Assembly: GCA_026168805.1 (NCBI GenBank)
Contig: JAPFDS010000060.1
Coordinates: 1-64,000 of the forward strand
Source of the DNA: Caryophanales bacterium
Lineage (GTDB): Bacteria > Bacillota > Bacilli > Bacillales > Amphibacillaceae
Reading direction: 5' to 3'
Length of the DNA: 64,000 bases
Part shown: positions 52,538 to 62,307 of the stretch, piece by piece
How the letters are laid out: every line of letters begins with the position of its first letter
Position numbering within the stretch: position 1 is the stretch's first letter
The notes under the pieces: generated by a model
Told to the model about the DNA's origin: nothing
Database searches by the model: none
Seen by the model: the letters and a program-made list of their open reading frames with translations, nothing else
Position numbers and translations under genes: made by a program

Positions 52538-53584
52538 ATGAAAAATAATAAACAATCTCGAATTGTAAAGCGGAAACGCCGGTTTCGAAAAAGAGTATAT
52601 TTTATTGTCATTCCTCTTCTCATCGTCGTCATCGCAGCTGCAGCTCTTTTCACACGGTTATATATGAAAGCAGATTCTGTTCTGTCAGATTCTTACCGAG
52701 ATGATGGACGTGAACGATCTGATTTACGAGTGGACGATGTTGATCCTAAGTTTGATAATGTGTCCATTTTGCTCATGGGTGTCGACTCCAGTGACAAGCG
52801 TGACAATACGGAAAGTGCTCGAACAGATGCGTTGATGGTTGCTACATTGAATAAAGACGATAAAAGTGTAAAGCTCGTCAGTATTCCTCGTGACTCTCTC
52901 GTGTATATTCCAGAAGTCGATTATGAAACAAAAATTAACCATGCCCATGCCTATGGACAAGAAAATGCTGTCGTTGATACTGTAGAGAGTTTGCTTGAAA
53001 TTCCGATTGACTATTGGGTACGCGTAAATTTTGATTCATTTATTGATGTTGTCGATGCTCTAGATGGAGTAGAAGTGGATGTTCCTTATGAGTTTACAGA
53101 ACAAGACTCTAAAGACCGCGCAAATGCGATTCACTTATATCCTGGCGTTCAAGAGTTAGATGGAGAGCAGGCACTTGCACTCACTCGTACGCGTAAACTT
53201 GATAACGATATTGAACGTGGAAAACGTCAACAACAAGTACTCAAGTCTATTTTAGACCGAACAGTTTCCCTTAAATCTGTTTTAAAATTAGATGATGTTA
53301 TTGATGCCGTTGGTAAAAACATGGAAACAAGTATGCTGCCTTCTGAAGTGAAAAGCTTTGTATCTTATGGAGTAAGTGGTAAGAAATTAAAAATAGAAAA
53401 CATTACTCTAGAAGGTGATGATTACCAACCAGGTAATACGTACTTCTGGAAGTTAGATGAAATGGCTTTACAAGATACCATTCATGAACTCCAAGAACAC
53501 TTAGAATATGAACCTCAAACGTCAACCGTGGAAGACGATTCACATAGTTCTACAAGTGAAACAGCCACACCGTCCGTGGAATAA
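52538..53584 (+). CDS. LytR-CpsA-Psr (LCP) ligase
   Basis: A 348-residue protein: basic N-terminus, one transmembrane helix (VYFIVIPLLIVVIAAAALF), then the LCP domain (ILLMGVDSSDKRDNTESARTD, VKLVSIPRDSLV, GVEVDVPYEF, LDGEQALALTRTRK). It attaches wall teichoic acid or other glycopolymers to peptidoglycan. It stands divergent from tagA. The C-terminal tail is Ser/Thr-rich. Confidence 0.9.
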   Translation: MKNNKQSRIVKRKRRFRKRVYFIVIPLLIVVIAAAALFTRLYMKADSVLSDSYRDDGRERSDLRVDDVDPKFDNVSILLMGVDSSDKRDNTESARTDALMVATLNKDDKSVKLVSIPRDSLVYIPEVDYETKINHAHAYGQENAVVDTVESLLEIPIDYWVRVNFDSFIDVVDALDGVEVDVPYEFTEQDSKDRANAIHLYPGVQELDGEQALALTRTRKLDNDIERGKRQQQVLKSILDRTVSLKSVLKLDDVIDAVGKNMETSMLPSEVKSFVSYGVSGKKLKIENITLEGDDYQPGNTYFWKLDEMALQDTIHELQEHLEYEPQTSTVEDDSHSSTSETATPSVE

Positions 53585-53599
53585 GAACAATAATTAAAA

Positions 53600-53653
53600 A
53601 ACTATTCATCGCTAAGCTCCTCACGTGAGCAGCCTAGTGGTGAATAGTTTTTT
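53600..53653 (+). terminator. LCP gene terminator
   Basis: AACTATTCATC...GGTGAATAGTT forms a long stem with an inner GCTC/GAGC, followed by seven Ts. Confidence 0.87.
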
Positions 53654-53659
53654 TATGGG

Positions 53660-53770
53660 TTTATGCGTGGATAGTGCTTCGATTTTCGGGGGCAGTCCAA
53701 ATTCAGGCACTAAAGCCGCGGATAGGCCTCCGATTTCCAGCAACACTCAAAACCCAAGCACTAACTTCCC
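53660..53770. repeat. Family A repeats, array 6 (degenerate)
   Basis: Two to three worn units (GGATAGTGC, CAGGCACTAA) between the LCP terminator and the aminotransferase gene. Confidence 0.65.
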
Positions 53771-53914
53771 CGATATAGCTGGGTTTCATCGCTATTATGA
53801 CATTCGCCCAATTAAACTGATTATATAAACATTTTCGTTGAACGCTCATCCTGCAACTGAATATGGTAAACTTATGTAGAAAGAGATTATGAAAAAAGTA
53901 AGGAGTGTTGATCC

Positions 53915-55081
53915 ATGAACGTAAAACCTTCAAAACGAATGGAACAATTTTCACCAGCGATTTTCGGTGATTTAAAACAAGCAGCTCACAAAAAAGCAGC
54001 AGCTGGCTTTGACATTTTTGATTTAAGTTTAGGAAGTCCAGATCTTCCTCCAGCAGATATCGTCCGCGAAAAGTTATCTGAAGCGAGCGCGGATGAGAAA
54101 ATGTATGGATATACGTTAGGTGGAATCGACCGCTTTAACGAAGCTGTCGCAGATTATTACAAACGACGTTCAGACGTACATATTGATCCTCATACGGAAG
54201 TCATTCAAACAATGGGATCTCAAGAAGGAATTGTTCATCTTCCTTTAGCTTTTTGTGATAAAGGAGATATTGTGCTGACGACTGATCCAGCATATGTCGC
54301 TTATGACATTGGAATCAAACTTGCGGAAGCAGAGCCTTATCATATGCCACTCACTGCGGAAAATAATTTTCTGCCAGACTTGAAAGCGATACCAAAAGAT
54401 ATTGTAGAACGAGCAAAGTTACTGATTTTAAATTTACCAGGGAATCCAGTTCCTGCCACACCGACAACAGAATATTTTGAAGAAGTAGTCGCGTTTGCAA
54501 AAGAGCATAACATTTTAGTTCTTCATGACGCTGCTTATTCAGAGTATTATTTTGAGGGGGACAAGCCGGTAAGTTTCTTGTCCACTCCTGGAGCGAAAGA
54601 TGTTGGCCTTGAAATCAATTCCCTATCTAAAAGCTTTAGTTTAGCTGGGGCACGTATTGCATATATCGTTGGAAATCGTGAGGCAATTTCAATCATGAGA
54701 CAACTCAAATCCAACTTAGATTATGGAACGTTTGCACCGATTCAAGAAGCGGCCATTGTGGCTCTTGATCATGCGGAAGAAATTACCGACCGATTGCGGG
54801 CAACGTTTTCGGAGCGCTATCACATTGTCATGGATGGAATGAAAGAACTCGGCTGGGAAACAGCAGATTCAAGTGGAGGAATGTTCGTTTGGGCGAAATT
54901 CCCGCACGATATGAACGATATTGATTTCGTGTTCCATGTCATTGATGAAGTTGGCGTCGTCCTCGTCCCGGGAAGTATTTTCGGCCCTGCTGGAAAAGGA
55001 TTTGTCCGCATCGCACTTGTACAAGAACCTGAAGTACTGAAAGGCGCGATTGAACAACTGAAAAAATTACCGAAAGCATAA
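53915..55081 (+). CDS. PLP-dependent aminotransferase, class I/II
   Basis: A 388-residue fold-type I enzyme. The PLP lysine is in NSLSKSFSLAGARIAY, the substrate loop reads LNLPGNPVPATP, and the Asp-Ala-Ala-Tyr motif is HDAAYSEYYF. It is closest in style to LL-diaminopimelate or aspartate-type aminotransferases, but the exact amino donor is unknown. Ribosome-binding site AAGGAG. Monocistronic, with a terminator. Confidence 0.85.
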   Translation: MNVKPSKRMEQFSPAIFGDLKQAAHKKAAAGFDIFDLSLGSPDLPPADIVREKLSEASADEKMYGYTLGGIDRFNEAVADYYKRRSDVHIDPHTEVIQTMGSQEGIVHLPLAFCDKGDIVLTTDPAYVAYDIGIKLAEAEPYHMPLTAENNFLPDLKAIPKDIVERAKLLILNLPGNPVPATPTTEYFEEVVAFAKEHNILVLHDAAYSEYYFEGDKPVSFLSTPGAKDVGLEINSLSKSFSLAGARIAYIVGNREAISIMRQLKSNLDYGTFAPIQEAAIVALDHAEEITDRLRATFSERYHIVMDGMKELGWETADSSGGMFVWAKFPHDMNDIDFVFHVIDEVGVVLVPGSIFGPAGKGFVRIALVQEPEVLKGAIEQLKKLPKA

Positions 55082-55106
55082 GCTCGGTATATATATAGAA
55101 CACATA

Positions 55107-55138
55107 CCCCTTACCTTATCTGGTAAGGGGCTTTTTCT
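55107..55138 (+). terminator. Aminotransferase terminator
   Basis: CCCCTTACC and GGTAAGGGG form a strong stem, followed by CTTTTT. Confidence 0.9.
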
Positions 55139-55194
55139 AGTCAAAAATCAAAAAAACTGAATGGTAGAATATCTACCATTCAGCCCATAAAATA

Positions 55195-56121
55195 CTATAC
55201 TGTCAGAACAATCTTCCCTTGCGCATGTCCTGTTTGACTTTGGGCATGTCCTTCTTTGATGTCTTCTAAATCAAGGACTTGGCCGACGACTGGACGAATA
55301 CTATCCGCTTCAATGAGTTTGCGAATTTCATCAAGTGTTTCCCCGGAATGATCTGCCGACAATTGGAATCCTTTTACGCCATACTCTTTAGCTAAATCTT
55401 CATCTGGTGCGGTCGTTGTCGATGGCATGCGTCCACCTTTTTTAAGCACTTTGAAACTGCGCTCTTGTACTTCCCCACCAATCGTTTCGAGTACAACATC
55501 TACGGGTTCAAGAACGTCTTCAAAGTTGTCTTCTTCATAATTAATCACTTGATCCACGCCAAGTTGATGTAGGAATTCTACGTTCATTTCACTGCATGTC
55601 GCTGCTACCCAGCATCCTTTTGCTTTAGCAATTTGGATCGCTAAACTTCCAACACCACCTGCACCACCTTGCACGAGCACGCGCTCACCTGACTGTATAT
55701 GTGCAACATTTACAAGAGAAGTCCAAGCAGTCAAGCCTGCAAGTGGAACCGATGCTGCTTCTTCAAATGTAAGGTTTGTTGGTTTTTTTGCGAGATGGAT
55801 TTCATCCACGGCTACCAATTCTGCGTATGTTCCATTTCGCATCATATCTGGACTACCAAAAACTTCATCTCCGACTGAGAATTTGGAAGCTTTTGGTCCT
55901 ACTTCTTTCACAACTCCGGCCACGTCCGAACCGAGAACAAGTGGGAATTCATACGGAATCATTTCCGCTAAATACCCTTCCCGAATTTGCCAATCTACTG
56001 GGTTCACAGATGTTGCTTTTACTTCTACAAGCACATCAGTTTCTCTCAGTTCAGGGGGATTGATTTCCGCGACTTTGAGTTCGTCTGCATGTCCATACTG
56101 TTCTAAAATTATTGCTTTCAT
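55195..56121 (-). CDS. NADPH:quinone oxidoreductase-like (zinc-free MDR) enzyme
   Basis: A 308-residue MDR-family protein. The N-terminal GroES-like fold (MKAIILEQYGHADELKV, VLGSDVAGVVKEVG) precedes the NAD(P) Rossmann motif VQGGAGGVGSLAIQIAKAKG. No zinc-ligand cysteines are seen, so it is likely a quinone reductase or enone reductase. ATG 56121 has AAGGATGAGG. Confidence 0.85.
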   Translation of the reverse strand: MKAIILEQYGHADELKVAEINPPELRETDVLVEVKATSVNPVDWQIREGYLAEMIPYEFPLVLGSDVAGVVKEVGPKASKFSVGDEVFGSPDMMRNGTYAELVAVDEIHLAKKPTNLTFEEAASVPLAGLTAWTSLVNVAHIQSGERVLVQGGAGGVGSLAIQIAKAKGCWVAATCSEMNVEFLHQLGVDQVINYEEDNFEDVLEPVDVVLETIGGEVQERSFKVLKKGGRMPSTTTAPDEDLAKEYGVKGFQLSADHSGETLDEIRKLIEADSIRPVVGQVLDLEDIKEGHAQSQTGHAQGKIVLTV

Positions 56122-56379
56122 GTACCTCATCCTTTCAAAAATGAATGTTTGAAGTTCCTTTTACAGCAATATTTTTATAGCGTATATACAATATTAGACT
56201 CTTTTTAATAGAGTGGCAAGCAACATAATGTAGGGAAATAATCTCATCTTTTGGTTGACAGAGGCACCTCTTCCCGTTAACCATTTCCTATTTTCCTCTT
56301 CTAAAATACATATTCACTGAATAGGCTATTACCACGAACTAGATTCACATGGATCAAATGTCATGAGGAGGATTATTTT

Positions 56380-57399
56380 ATGGGAAAAAACAATCTTGAA
56401 TTAAGAAAAGAACATGAAAGTGTACGGGAAGGAGTTGGCTTTTATGACTTTACCCACGAATTGTTAGAGGTGAGTGGACCAGATGCAAGAAAGTTTCTGG
56501 ACAAGATGTTTGTCAATAAGATTATTGGTACTCGTGTAGGTCAAGGAAAGTATACAACGATGTTAAATGAACACGGTCATATTATCGATGATGTTATTAT
56601 TTTCCGTATGAAAAACGATATGTACTGGGTGTCTACATTGTATATTCATGAAATGCTATCCTGGTTTGATGCTTATGTAGAAAATTTTGATGTGACGTTT
56701 AAAGATATTAAGGATATCACCGTCATGTATGCTGTGCAAGGACCAAAATCTAGAGAAGTATTAAACGATCTTCTGGCTGAAAGCATTGATGACTTACAGT
56801 TCAATTGGATTCACGATAACAAGATAGAAGATGTTCCTGTGAAGGTCGCTAGATGTGGGTTTACGGGAGAGATAGGTTATGAAGTGTATGTTGCACCTGA
56901 GCATATTCAATTACTAGAATCAAAACTGTATGAAAGTGGACAAGAATGCAACATCATGAAATTAACTACAGATGTAGTCTTATCCAGTCTGCCAACAGAA
57001 AAAGGCTATATGATTATGAGAGATTTAGAGAAAATTAACCCTGTAGAAGCAGGACTTGGTTGGACAATCGACTGGAGTAAAGACTTTGTTGGGAAAGAAG
57101 CCGTCCAAGAATCAATAAAAGATGGGCCTACACGTAGTCTTGTCGGATTTACAGTCGAAGATGATGCAGCTAAGGTCAAACTAGAATCTGAAATTACAGC
57201 AAATGGTCACCTCGTTGGAAAAGTAACAAATTACACGTATGGATATACCGTTGAAAAAAGTATTGGTTATGCATTAATTGATAATGCTTTAACGAAAATA
57301 GGCGATAAAGTATTGATCGGCGACCAAGAGATTGAAGCAATTTTAACAGACAAAGTATTCTTTGACCCGAGTGATAAGAGAAGAAAAGGATTAGCTTAA
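56380..57399 (+). CDS. GcvT-family (aminomethyltransferase-like) protein
   Basis: A 339-residue protein with the GcvT folate-binding fold: GQGKYTTMLNEHGHIIDDVII, YAVQGPKSREVL, RCGFTGEIGYEVYV, and C-terminal NPVEAGLGWTIDWSKDFVGKEA. GcvT uses tetrahydrofolate to take a one-carbon unit; here no gcvH or gcvP is nearby, so it is a GcvT-like enzyme of another pathway. It is closely related to the N-terminal third of the amine oxidase fusion downstream. Ribosome-binding site GAGGAGG. It is followed by the flavin oxidase gene. Confidence 0.85.
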   Translation: MGKNNLELRKEHESVREGVGFYDFTHELLEVSGPDARKFLDKMFVNKIIGTRVGQGKYTTMLNEHGHIIDDVIIFRMKNDMYWVSTLYIHEMLSWFDAYVENFDVTFKDIKDITVMYAVQGPKSREVLNDLLAESIDDLQFNWIHDNKIEDVPVKVARCGFTGEIGYEVYVAPEHIQLLESKLYESGQECNIMKLTTDVVLSSLPTEKGYMIMRDLEKINPVEAGLGWTIDWSKDFVGKEAVQESIKDGPTRSLVGFTVEDDAAKVKLESEITANGHLVGKVTNYTYGYTVEKSIGYALIDNALTKIGDKVLIGDQEIEAILTDKVFFDPSDKRRKGLA

Positions 57400-57439
57400 T
57401 ACAAATTTCCTTAATCTAAATACATTTGGAAGGATGATC

Positions 57440-58768
57440 ATGTTGAACAAAAATTATGATGTCATTGTAGTTGGGGCGGGATTTGCTGGCTTGACTGCAG
57501 CAAGAGAACTGAGTAATAAAGGTCATAAAACACTTATTTTAGAAGGTCGAGATCGTATGGGTGGACGAACGTGGGTTGATCACCGCATGGGGAAAGACCT
57601 TGAAATGGGCGGCACCTATGTGCATTGGTTTCAGCCACATATATGGGCAGAAATTATACGCTACAACTTAGAAATTAAAGAAGTTCCAACATTAAATGAA
57701 GCATACTGGATTGCAAATGGCGAACTTAAAACGGGAACAAAGGATGAAATGTTTGGAAAGATTGAGGAAGGCATGAATATATTTTTGAAAGATACGATGA
57801 AGTACTTCCCTCGTCCATATGATCCTTTCTATGAAGAAGATCTCGTAAAAGAAGTGGATCATTTATCTGTAGCAGATCGACTGCGAGAAATAAGATCCGA
57901 AGTGAGTGACGAAATTTACGAATTGTTACGAGCGTATTGGAGTACGTATTTCAATACGGATGATTTGGAGGTACCTGGATTAACTCAAGCATACCGTTGG
58001 GCAGCTCTTGCGGATAATGATTGGAAAATGCTTGAAGATATTTTTGAACTATACAAAATTAAAGACGGCACAAAAGCATTGATTGAAAGTATTTACGATG
58101 ATAGTGAAGCAGATTTACAACTATCTACTCCTGTATCAGTTATTGAGAGAATGGACGAAGGTTACAAAGTGTTTACGAGAGGCGGTCAAGTGTTCACAGC
58201 TACATCCGTCATTGCAGCGATTCCAATCAACGTTATTAATAATATTGATTTCAAACCTGCACTATTGGATGAGAAGCATCAAATCTCTACAGAAAAACAA
58301 TCCAGTCAAGGGCAAAAAGTATGGGCAAGAGTGCGTGGCCTTACAGATACTGCTGTAATGGCAGCACCATGTGAATTTCCGGTCAATAGTGCACATGTAG
58401 ATACAATTGATGGTGATGAGGGGTATCTCATGGGATATATCTCAAATGCTGCCAAACTAGATGCTGATAATCCTGCAGAAGTGGAAGAACTATTTCGCAA
58501 TTGGTTGCCACATATTGAAGTCATTGAATGTACAGGTCATAACTGGGTAGAAGATGAGTTCTCTCAAGGTGCATGGCCAGTTCTCCGTAAGAATCAATTA
58601 ACAAAGTACGGAAAAGCGGTTCGTGAATCTGAGGAGGGGTTGTTTTTAGCAAGTTCTGACTATGCAGACGGTTGGGCAGGCTTTATGGATGGTGCCATTG
58701 AAAGTGGATTAACGACAAGTAAACGTGTGAAGGAATATTTACAGCGAGTAAAACTAAATCTAGTATAA
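57440..58768 (+). CDS. Flavin monoamine oxidase family protein
   Basis: A 442-residue FAD enzyme: VIVVGAGFAGLTAARELSN (Rossmann), ILEGRDRMGGRTW, and C-terminal ADGWAGFMDGAIESG. The MAO covalent cysteine is not obvious, so FAD is probably non-covalent. It probably oxidises a primary or secondary amine to an imine with H2O2 as by-product. ATG 57440 has GGAAGG 6 nt upstream. It lies between the two GcvT-type genes. Confidence 0.88.
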   Translation: MLNKNYDVIVVGAGFAGLTAARELSNKGHKTLILEGRDRMGGRTWVDHRMGKDLEMGGTYVHWFQPHIWAEIIRYNLEIKEVPTLNEAYWIANGELKTGTKDEMFGKIEEGMNIFLKDTMKYFPRPYDPFYEEDLVKEVDHLSVADRLREIRSEVSDEIYELLRAYWSTYFNTDDLEVPGLTQAYRWAALADNDWKMLEDIFELYKIKDGTKALIESIYDDSEADLQLSTPVSVIERMDEGYKVFTRGGQVFTATSVIAAIPINVINNIDFKPALLDEKHQISTEKQSSQGQKVWARVRGLTDTAVMAAPCEFPVNSAHVDTIDGDEGYLMGYISNAAKLDADNPAEVEELFRNWLPHIEVIECTGHNWVEDEFSQGAWPVLRKNQLTKYGKAVRESEEGLFLASSDYADGWAGFMDGAIESGLTTSKRVKEYLQRVKLNLV

Positions 58769-58804
58769 ATAGCTTACGAGTTTTCATAATCTATTCACTT
58801 AAAA

Positions 58805-58845
58805 GAAAGCAATCGGGCATTTCCAGGAGCACGATTGCTTTCTTG
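58805..58845 (+). terminator. Terminator after the flavin amine oxidase
   Basis: GAAAGCAATCG and CGATTGCTTTC form an 11-bp stem with a T-rich tail. It separates this gene from the fusion gene that follows. Confidence 0.85.
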
Positions 58846-58992
58846 TTCAATCCATGCATCTAACAAGTACACTGCCCTTCATAGAACAAAAATAGAGTTC
58901 TTCATCATAATTATAATTATTAACGAATATGTATTAGATAAGAATTAAAATCATTGAAACAAATGTACTGACAATAAAGGGAGGACTAATGT

Positions 58993-61953
58993 ATGAGGAA
59001 AAATAACATGGAATTAAGAAATGAGCATGAAGCCGTACGCGAAAGAGTCGGGTTTCATGATTTTACCCACGAATTACTTGAGGTGACAGGACGAGATGCA
59101 CGTTCATTCCTCGATCAGATGCTCGTAAATGACATTGCTTCGTGTAGTGTAGGACAAGGAAAATATACAACGATGCTTAATGAGAAAGGCCATATTATTG
59201 ATGATGTAATTATTTTCCGCTTAAAAGTAGATACATTTTGGATATCTACATTGGATATTGCCTCGATGATTGCTTGGTTTGAAAAGTATGCTGCTGGTTA
59301 TCAAGTAGATTTTAAAGATATTACCGGAGTCACGACGATGTACACTGTCCAAGGTCCAAAGTCTCGTGAAGTCATCAACGATATCGTCACTGACAATGTG
59401 GATGATTTATCATTCAATTGGATCAAAGATAACAAGATTGATAATGTTCCTGTCAAAGTTGCCCGGTGCGGATTTACGGGTGAATTAGGCTATGAACTTT
59501 ATTTTGCTCCGGAACACACCCACTTCATTGAAACAAAGCTATTTGAAAGCGGACAGCCTTTTGACATCGTTGAAGTAGAAACAGACGTTGTTCTCTCAAG
59601 CTTACCAACTGAAAAAGGGCTCATGCTGATGCGTGACTTAGAAGGTCTTGATCCAGTTGAGGCTGGACTCGGTTGGTCTGTGAACTGGGATAAAGATTTT
59701 GTTGGAAAAGAAGCGGCACAGTTATCGAAGGACAATGGACCGAAGCGAAGTATTGTAGGGTTCACAGTCGAAGACGATTACGCCGATGTAGAATTAGGTG
59801 CAACCATCAACTTAGATGGCACACGCATTCGTGCAGGTACGGTGACAAATTATACGTACGGTTTCACGGCTGAGAAAAACATCGGCTTTGCTGTCATTAA
59901 CAATGTTGTCGCTAAAATAGGTGATACGGTAACGATTGGTGACCAACATATAGAGGCTGTCCTGACAGATAAAGTATTTTACGATCCAAGAAATACAAAG
60001 CGTACAGGTGATGCGCCTTCTACTGAAACGGTTGAACCGAACGCTAAACATCCGTTAGAACCGCTCACCTCCGAGGAAATTACGAAAGCCATTGCCATTG
60101 TCCGTGAAGAAAAAGGTCTCGGTTCTGAAATACGATTTGAGCAAGCAGGACTTCATGAGCCACCGAAAGACTTAGTACTCAACTTTAAAGATGGCGATCC
60201 AATTGATCGTAGGTCCTTTATGGTTTTATTAAATAGAGAAACGAATCGAACATTTGAAGTCGTTGTTTCTATTACAGATGAAAAAGTCGTTCGTTGGTCA
60301 GAAGTTCCTGCTGGACAGCAAGCGTCATTCGTTTTAGATGAATATACAGAACTGGAAGAAACAGTTAAAAATAATCCAGATTTCCAAAAGGCTGCGGCTA
60401 AGCGTGGGGTAACAGACATGGATTTAGTCATGGTCGATCCGTGGTCAGCGGGTTACTTTGGTATTGAGGAAGATGAAGGACGAAGAATCGGGCGTGCCCT
60501 CTGCTTTGTCAGGCGGTATGAAGGCGACAATGCGTATGGCTACCCGTTAACCGGATTAATTCCTGTCGTTGATCTAAATACAAACGAAGTGATTCGGATT
60601 GAAGATAGTGGCGCAAGACCTCTTCCCCCAACAGATGCGAACTATGTGCCTGAGCTTGCAGGAATTCGTGAGCGAACGGATTTAAAACCACTTGAAATTT
60701 CCATGCCGGAAGGACCGAGCTATGAAATCGATGGACATTTCGTTAAATGGCAAAAGTGGCAATTTAGAATCGGCTATACAGCTCGGGAAGGACTCGTTCT
60801 GTATACGGTCGGATATGAAGATGAAGGAAACGTTCGCCCAGTTATGTATCGTGCTGCATTATCGGAAATGATTGTCCCGTACGGATATCCAGATCATGCC
60901 CACAATTGGCAAAACGCTTTTGATGCTGGTGAATACGGACTTGGACAGTTAGCAAACTCGCTCATCCTTGGGTGTGATTGTAAAGGTGAAATTGATTACT
61001 TTGATGCGGTTTTATGTGACGGGGAAGGCGAAGCTACAACGATTCCGAACGCAATTTGTATGCATGAAGAAGATTACGGAATTGCTTGGAAACATACCGA
61101 CTTCCGAACGGGTGAAATGGAAGTGAGGCGTTCTCGTCGTCTTGTCATTTCGTTTTTCACAACGGTTGCCAACTATGACTACGGCTTCTACTGGTATTTA
61201 TATACAGACGGAACGATTGAGCATGAAGTGAAAGCAACTGGTATGTTAAACGTGAGTGCCATGTATGACGGTGAAGAAAAAACAGCATATGGAGCTGAAG
61301 TTGCTCCACGTGTATTTGCACCACACCATCAGCATTTCTTTAATTACCGGATTGATACGCAAGTAGACGGGGAGAAAAACTCAGTGATTGAACTGAACAC
61401 AGTTCCAGCCGATCGTGGTCGAGACAATCCGAACAATAACGCATTTCAAGCTGAAGTAACGACATTTGAAACGGAAATGGAAGCTCGACGAAATATGAAT
61501 TTAGAAACAGCGAGAAGATGGAGAATTATTAATGAGCATAGTAAGAATCGTATGGGACAGCCGGTAGGATATTCCCTTGAACCGGGTGAAAATTGCTCCC
61601 CGATGGCGAATGATGATGCAAGTGTGATTAAGCGTGCACCGTTTTTGAAAAAGCATCTGCATGTGACCCAATATGATGAAAATGAAATGTTCGCTCCTGG
61701 AGATTATCCGAACCAGAAAAAAGGCGGCAGTGCAGATGAGTTATCTAAATATGCGGAGCAAAACCGAAATATTCGCAATGAAGATATTGTCTTATGGTAT
61801 AACGTGGGATTGCACCACTATACAAGACCAGAGGACTTCCCGGTAATGCCGACAGCTTATATCGGATTTAAGTTAAAGCCTGTAGGATTCTTTGACAAAA
61901 ATCCAGCACTCGATTTACCACGTCCTACGAAGGAAGAACAGAGAAAGAATTAA
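58993..61953 (+). CDS. GcvT-like / copper amine oxidase fusion protein
   Basis: A 986-residue protein. Residues 1-340 are a GcvT domain very similar to the gene at 56380 (GQGKYTTMLNEKGHIIDDVII, RCGFTGELGYELYF, VEAGLGWSVNWDKDFVGKEA). After a short linker, residues about 353-986 are a complete cytosolic-type primary amine oxidase. The TPQ precursor is Tyr728 in TVANYDYGF. The catalytic Asp644 lies in AFDAGEYGLG, 84 residues earlier as in Arthrobacter AGAO. The copper ligands are the HQH at 779-781 and His941/942 in GLHHYTRPED. No signal peptide. Such a fusion is not known to me. GAGG site before the ATG. Confidence 0.9.
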   Translation: MRKNNMELRNEHEAVRERVGFHDFTHELLEVTGRDARSFLDQMLVNDIASCSVGQGKYTTMLNEKGHIIDDVIIFRLKVDTFWISTLDIASMIAWFEKYAAGYQVDFKDITGVTTMYTVQGPKSREVINDIVTDNVDDLSFNWIKDNKIDNVPVKVARCGFTGELGYELYFAPEHTHFIETKLFESGQPFDIVEVETDVVLSSLPTEKGLMLMRDLEGLDPVEAGLGWSVNWDKDFVGKEAAQLSKDNGPKRSIVGFTVEDDYADVELGATINLDGTRIRAGTVTNYTYGFTAEKNIGFAVINNVVAKIGDTVTIGDQHIEAVLTDKVFYDPRNTKRTGDAPSTETVEPNAKHPLEPLTSEEITKAIAIVREEKGLGSEIRFEQAGLHEPPKDLVLNFKDGDPIDRRSFMVLLNRETNRTFEVVVSITDEKVVRWSEVPAGQQASFVLDEYTELEETVKNNPDFQKAAAKRGVTDMDLVMVDPWSAGYFGIEEDEGRRIGRALCFVRRYEGDNAYGYPLTGLIPVVDLNTNEVIRIEDSGARPLPPTDANYVPELAGIRERTDLKPLEISMPEGPSYEIDGHFVKWQKWQFRIGYTAREGLVLYTVGYEDEGNVRPVMYRAALSEMIVPYGYPDHAHNWQNAFDAGEYGLGQLANSLILGCDCKGEIDYFDAVLCDGEGEATTIPNAICMHEEDYGIAWKHTDFRTGEMEVRRSRRLVISFFTTVANYDYGFYWYLYTDGTIEHEVKATGMLNVSAMYDGEEKTAYGAEVAPRVFAPHHQHFFNYRIDTQVDGEKNSVIELNTVPADRGRDNPNNNAFQAEVTTFETEMEARRNMNLETARRWRIINEHSKNRMGQPVGYSLEPGENCSPMANDDASVIKRAPFLKKHLHVTQYDENEMFAPGDYPNQKKGGSADELSKYAEQNRNIRNEDIVLWYNVGLHHYTRPEDFPVMPTAYIGFKLKPVGFFDKNPALDLPRPTKEEQRKN

Positions 61954-61967
61954 AAACGCCTAATAGA

Positions 61968-62262
61968 GGAGGTTGAGACAAAAGATTTAAAGTTAACTCA
62001 TATACGAACATTCTAATGTAACAAGTGGAATTACCCGCTTCGGAAATATACTTCGCTTTCCTGCGGGCGGCTGGCAAGCCTCCTTAAGCTAAGGAAGGTC
62101 GACTAAACCCGGCCTTTGCGGCCAACGTCGACATACCCCTTGCCGGGGCACGGGGTCTTGCCTATGCCTTTGCTCCCGCGGGAGTCTACGTATATTTCCT
62201 ACGCTAAATTAGGATGTTATTCGTATTTTGGGAGATACAACTTTGATTTGTTTCAACCTCTA
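61968..62262. repeat. Foldback (MITE-like) element
   Basis: A roughly 295-bp long imperfect inverted repeat. The left end GAGGTTGAGACAAA matches the right end TTTGTTTCAACCTC. ATACGAACATTCTAAT mirrors the right arm. The inner part pairs GGAAATATAC with GTATATTTCC, and there is a GC-rich CTCCCGCGGGAG core. It contains no gene and lies after the fusion gene. Similar gene-free palindromic repeats are frequent in Bacillaceae. Confidence 0.7.
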
Positions 62263-62307
62263 TTGCTTCTTGCGTTTAAATTCACGCGCCTTTTGGGAAA
62301 ACCTTAA

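Noticed and set aside
57434-57436. ATG 57434 as start of the flavin amine oxidase
   Set aside because: The GGAAGG site directly abuts it; the ATG at 57440 has proper 6-nt spacing.
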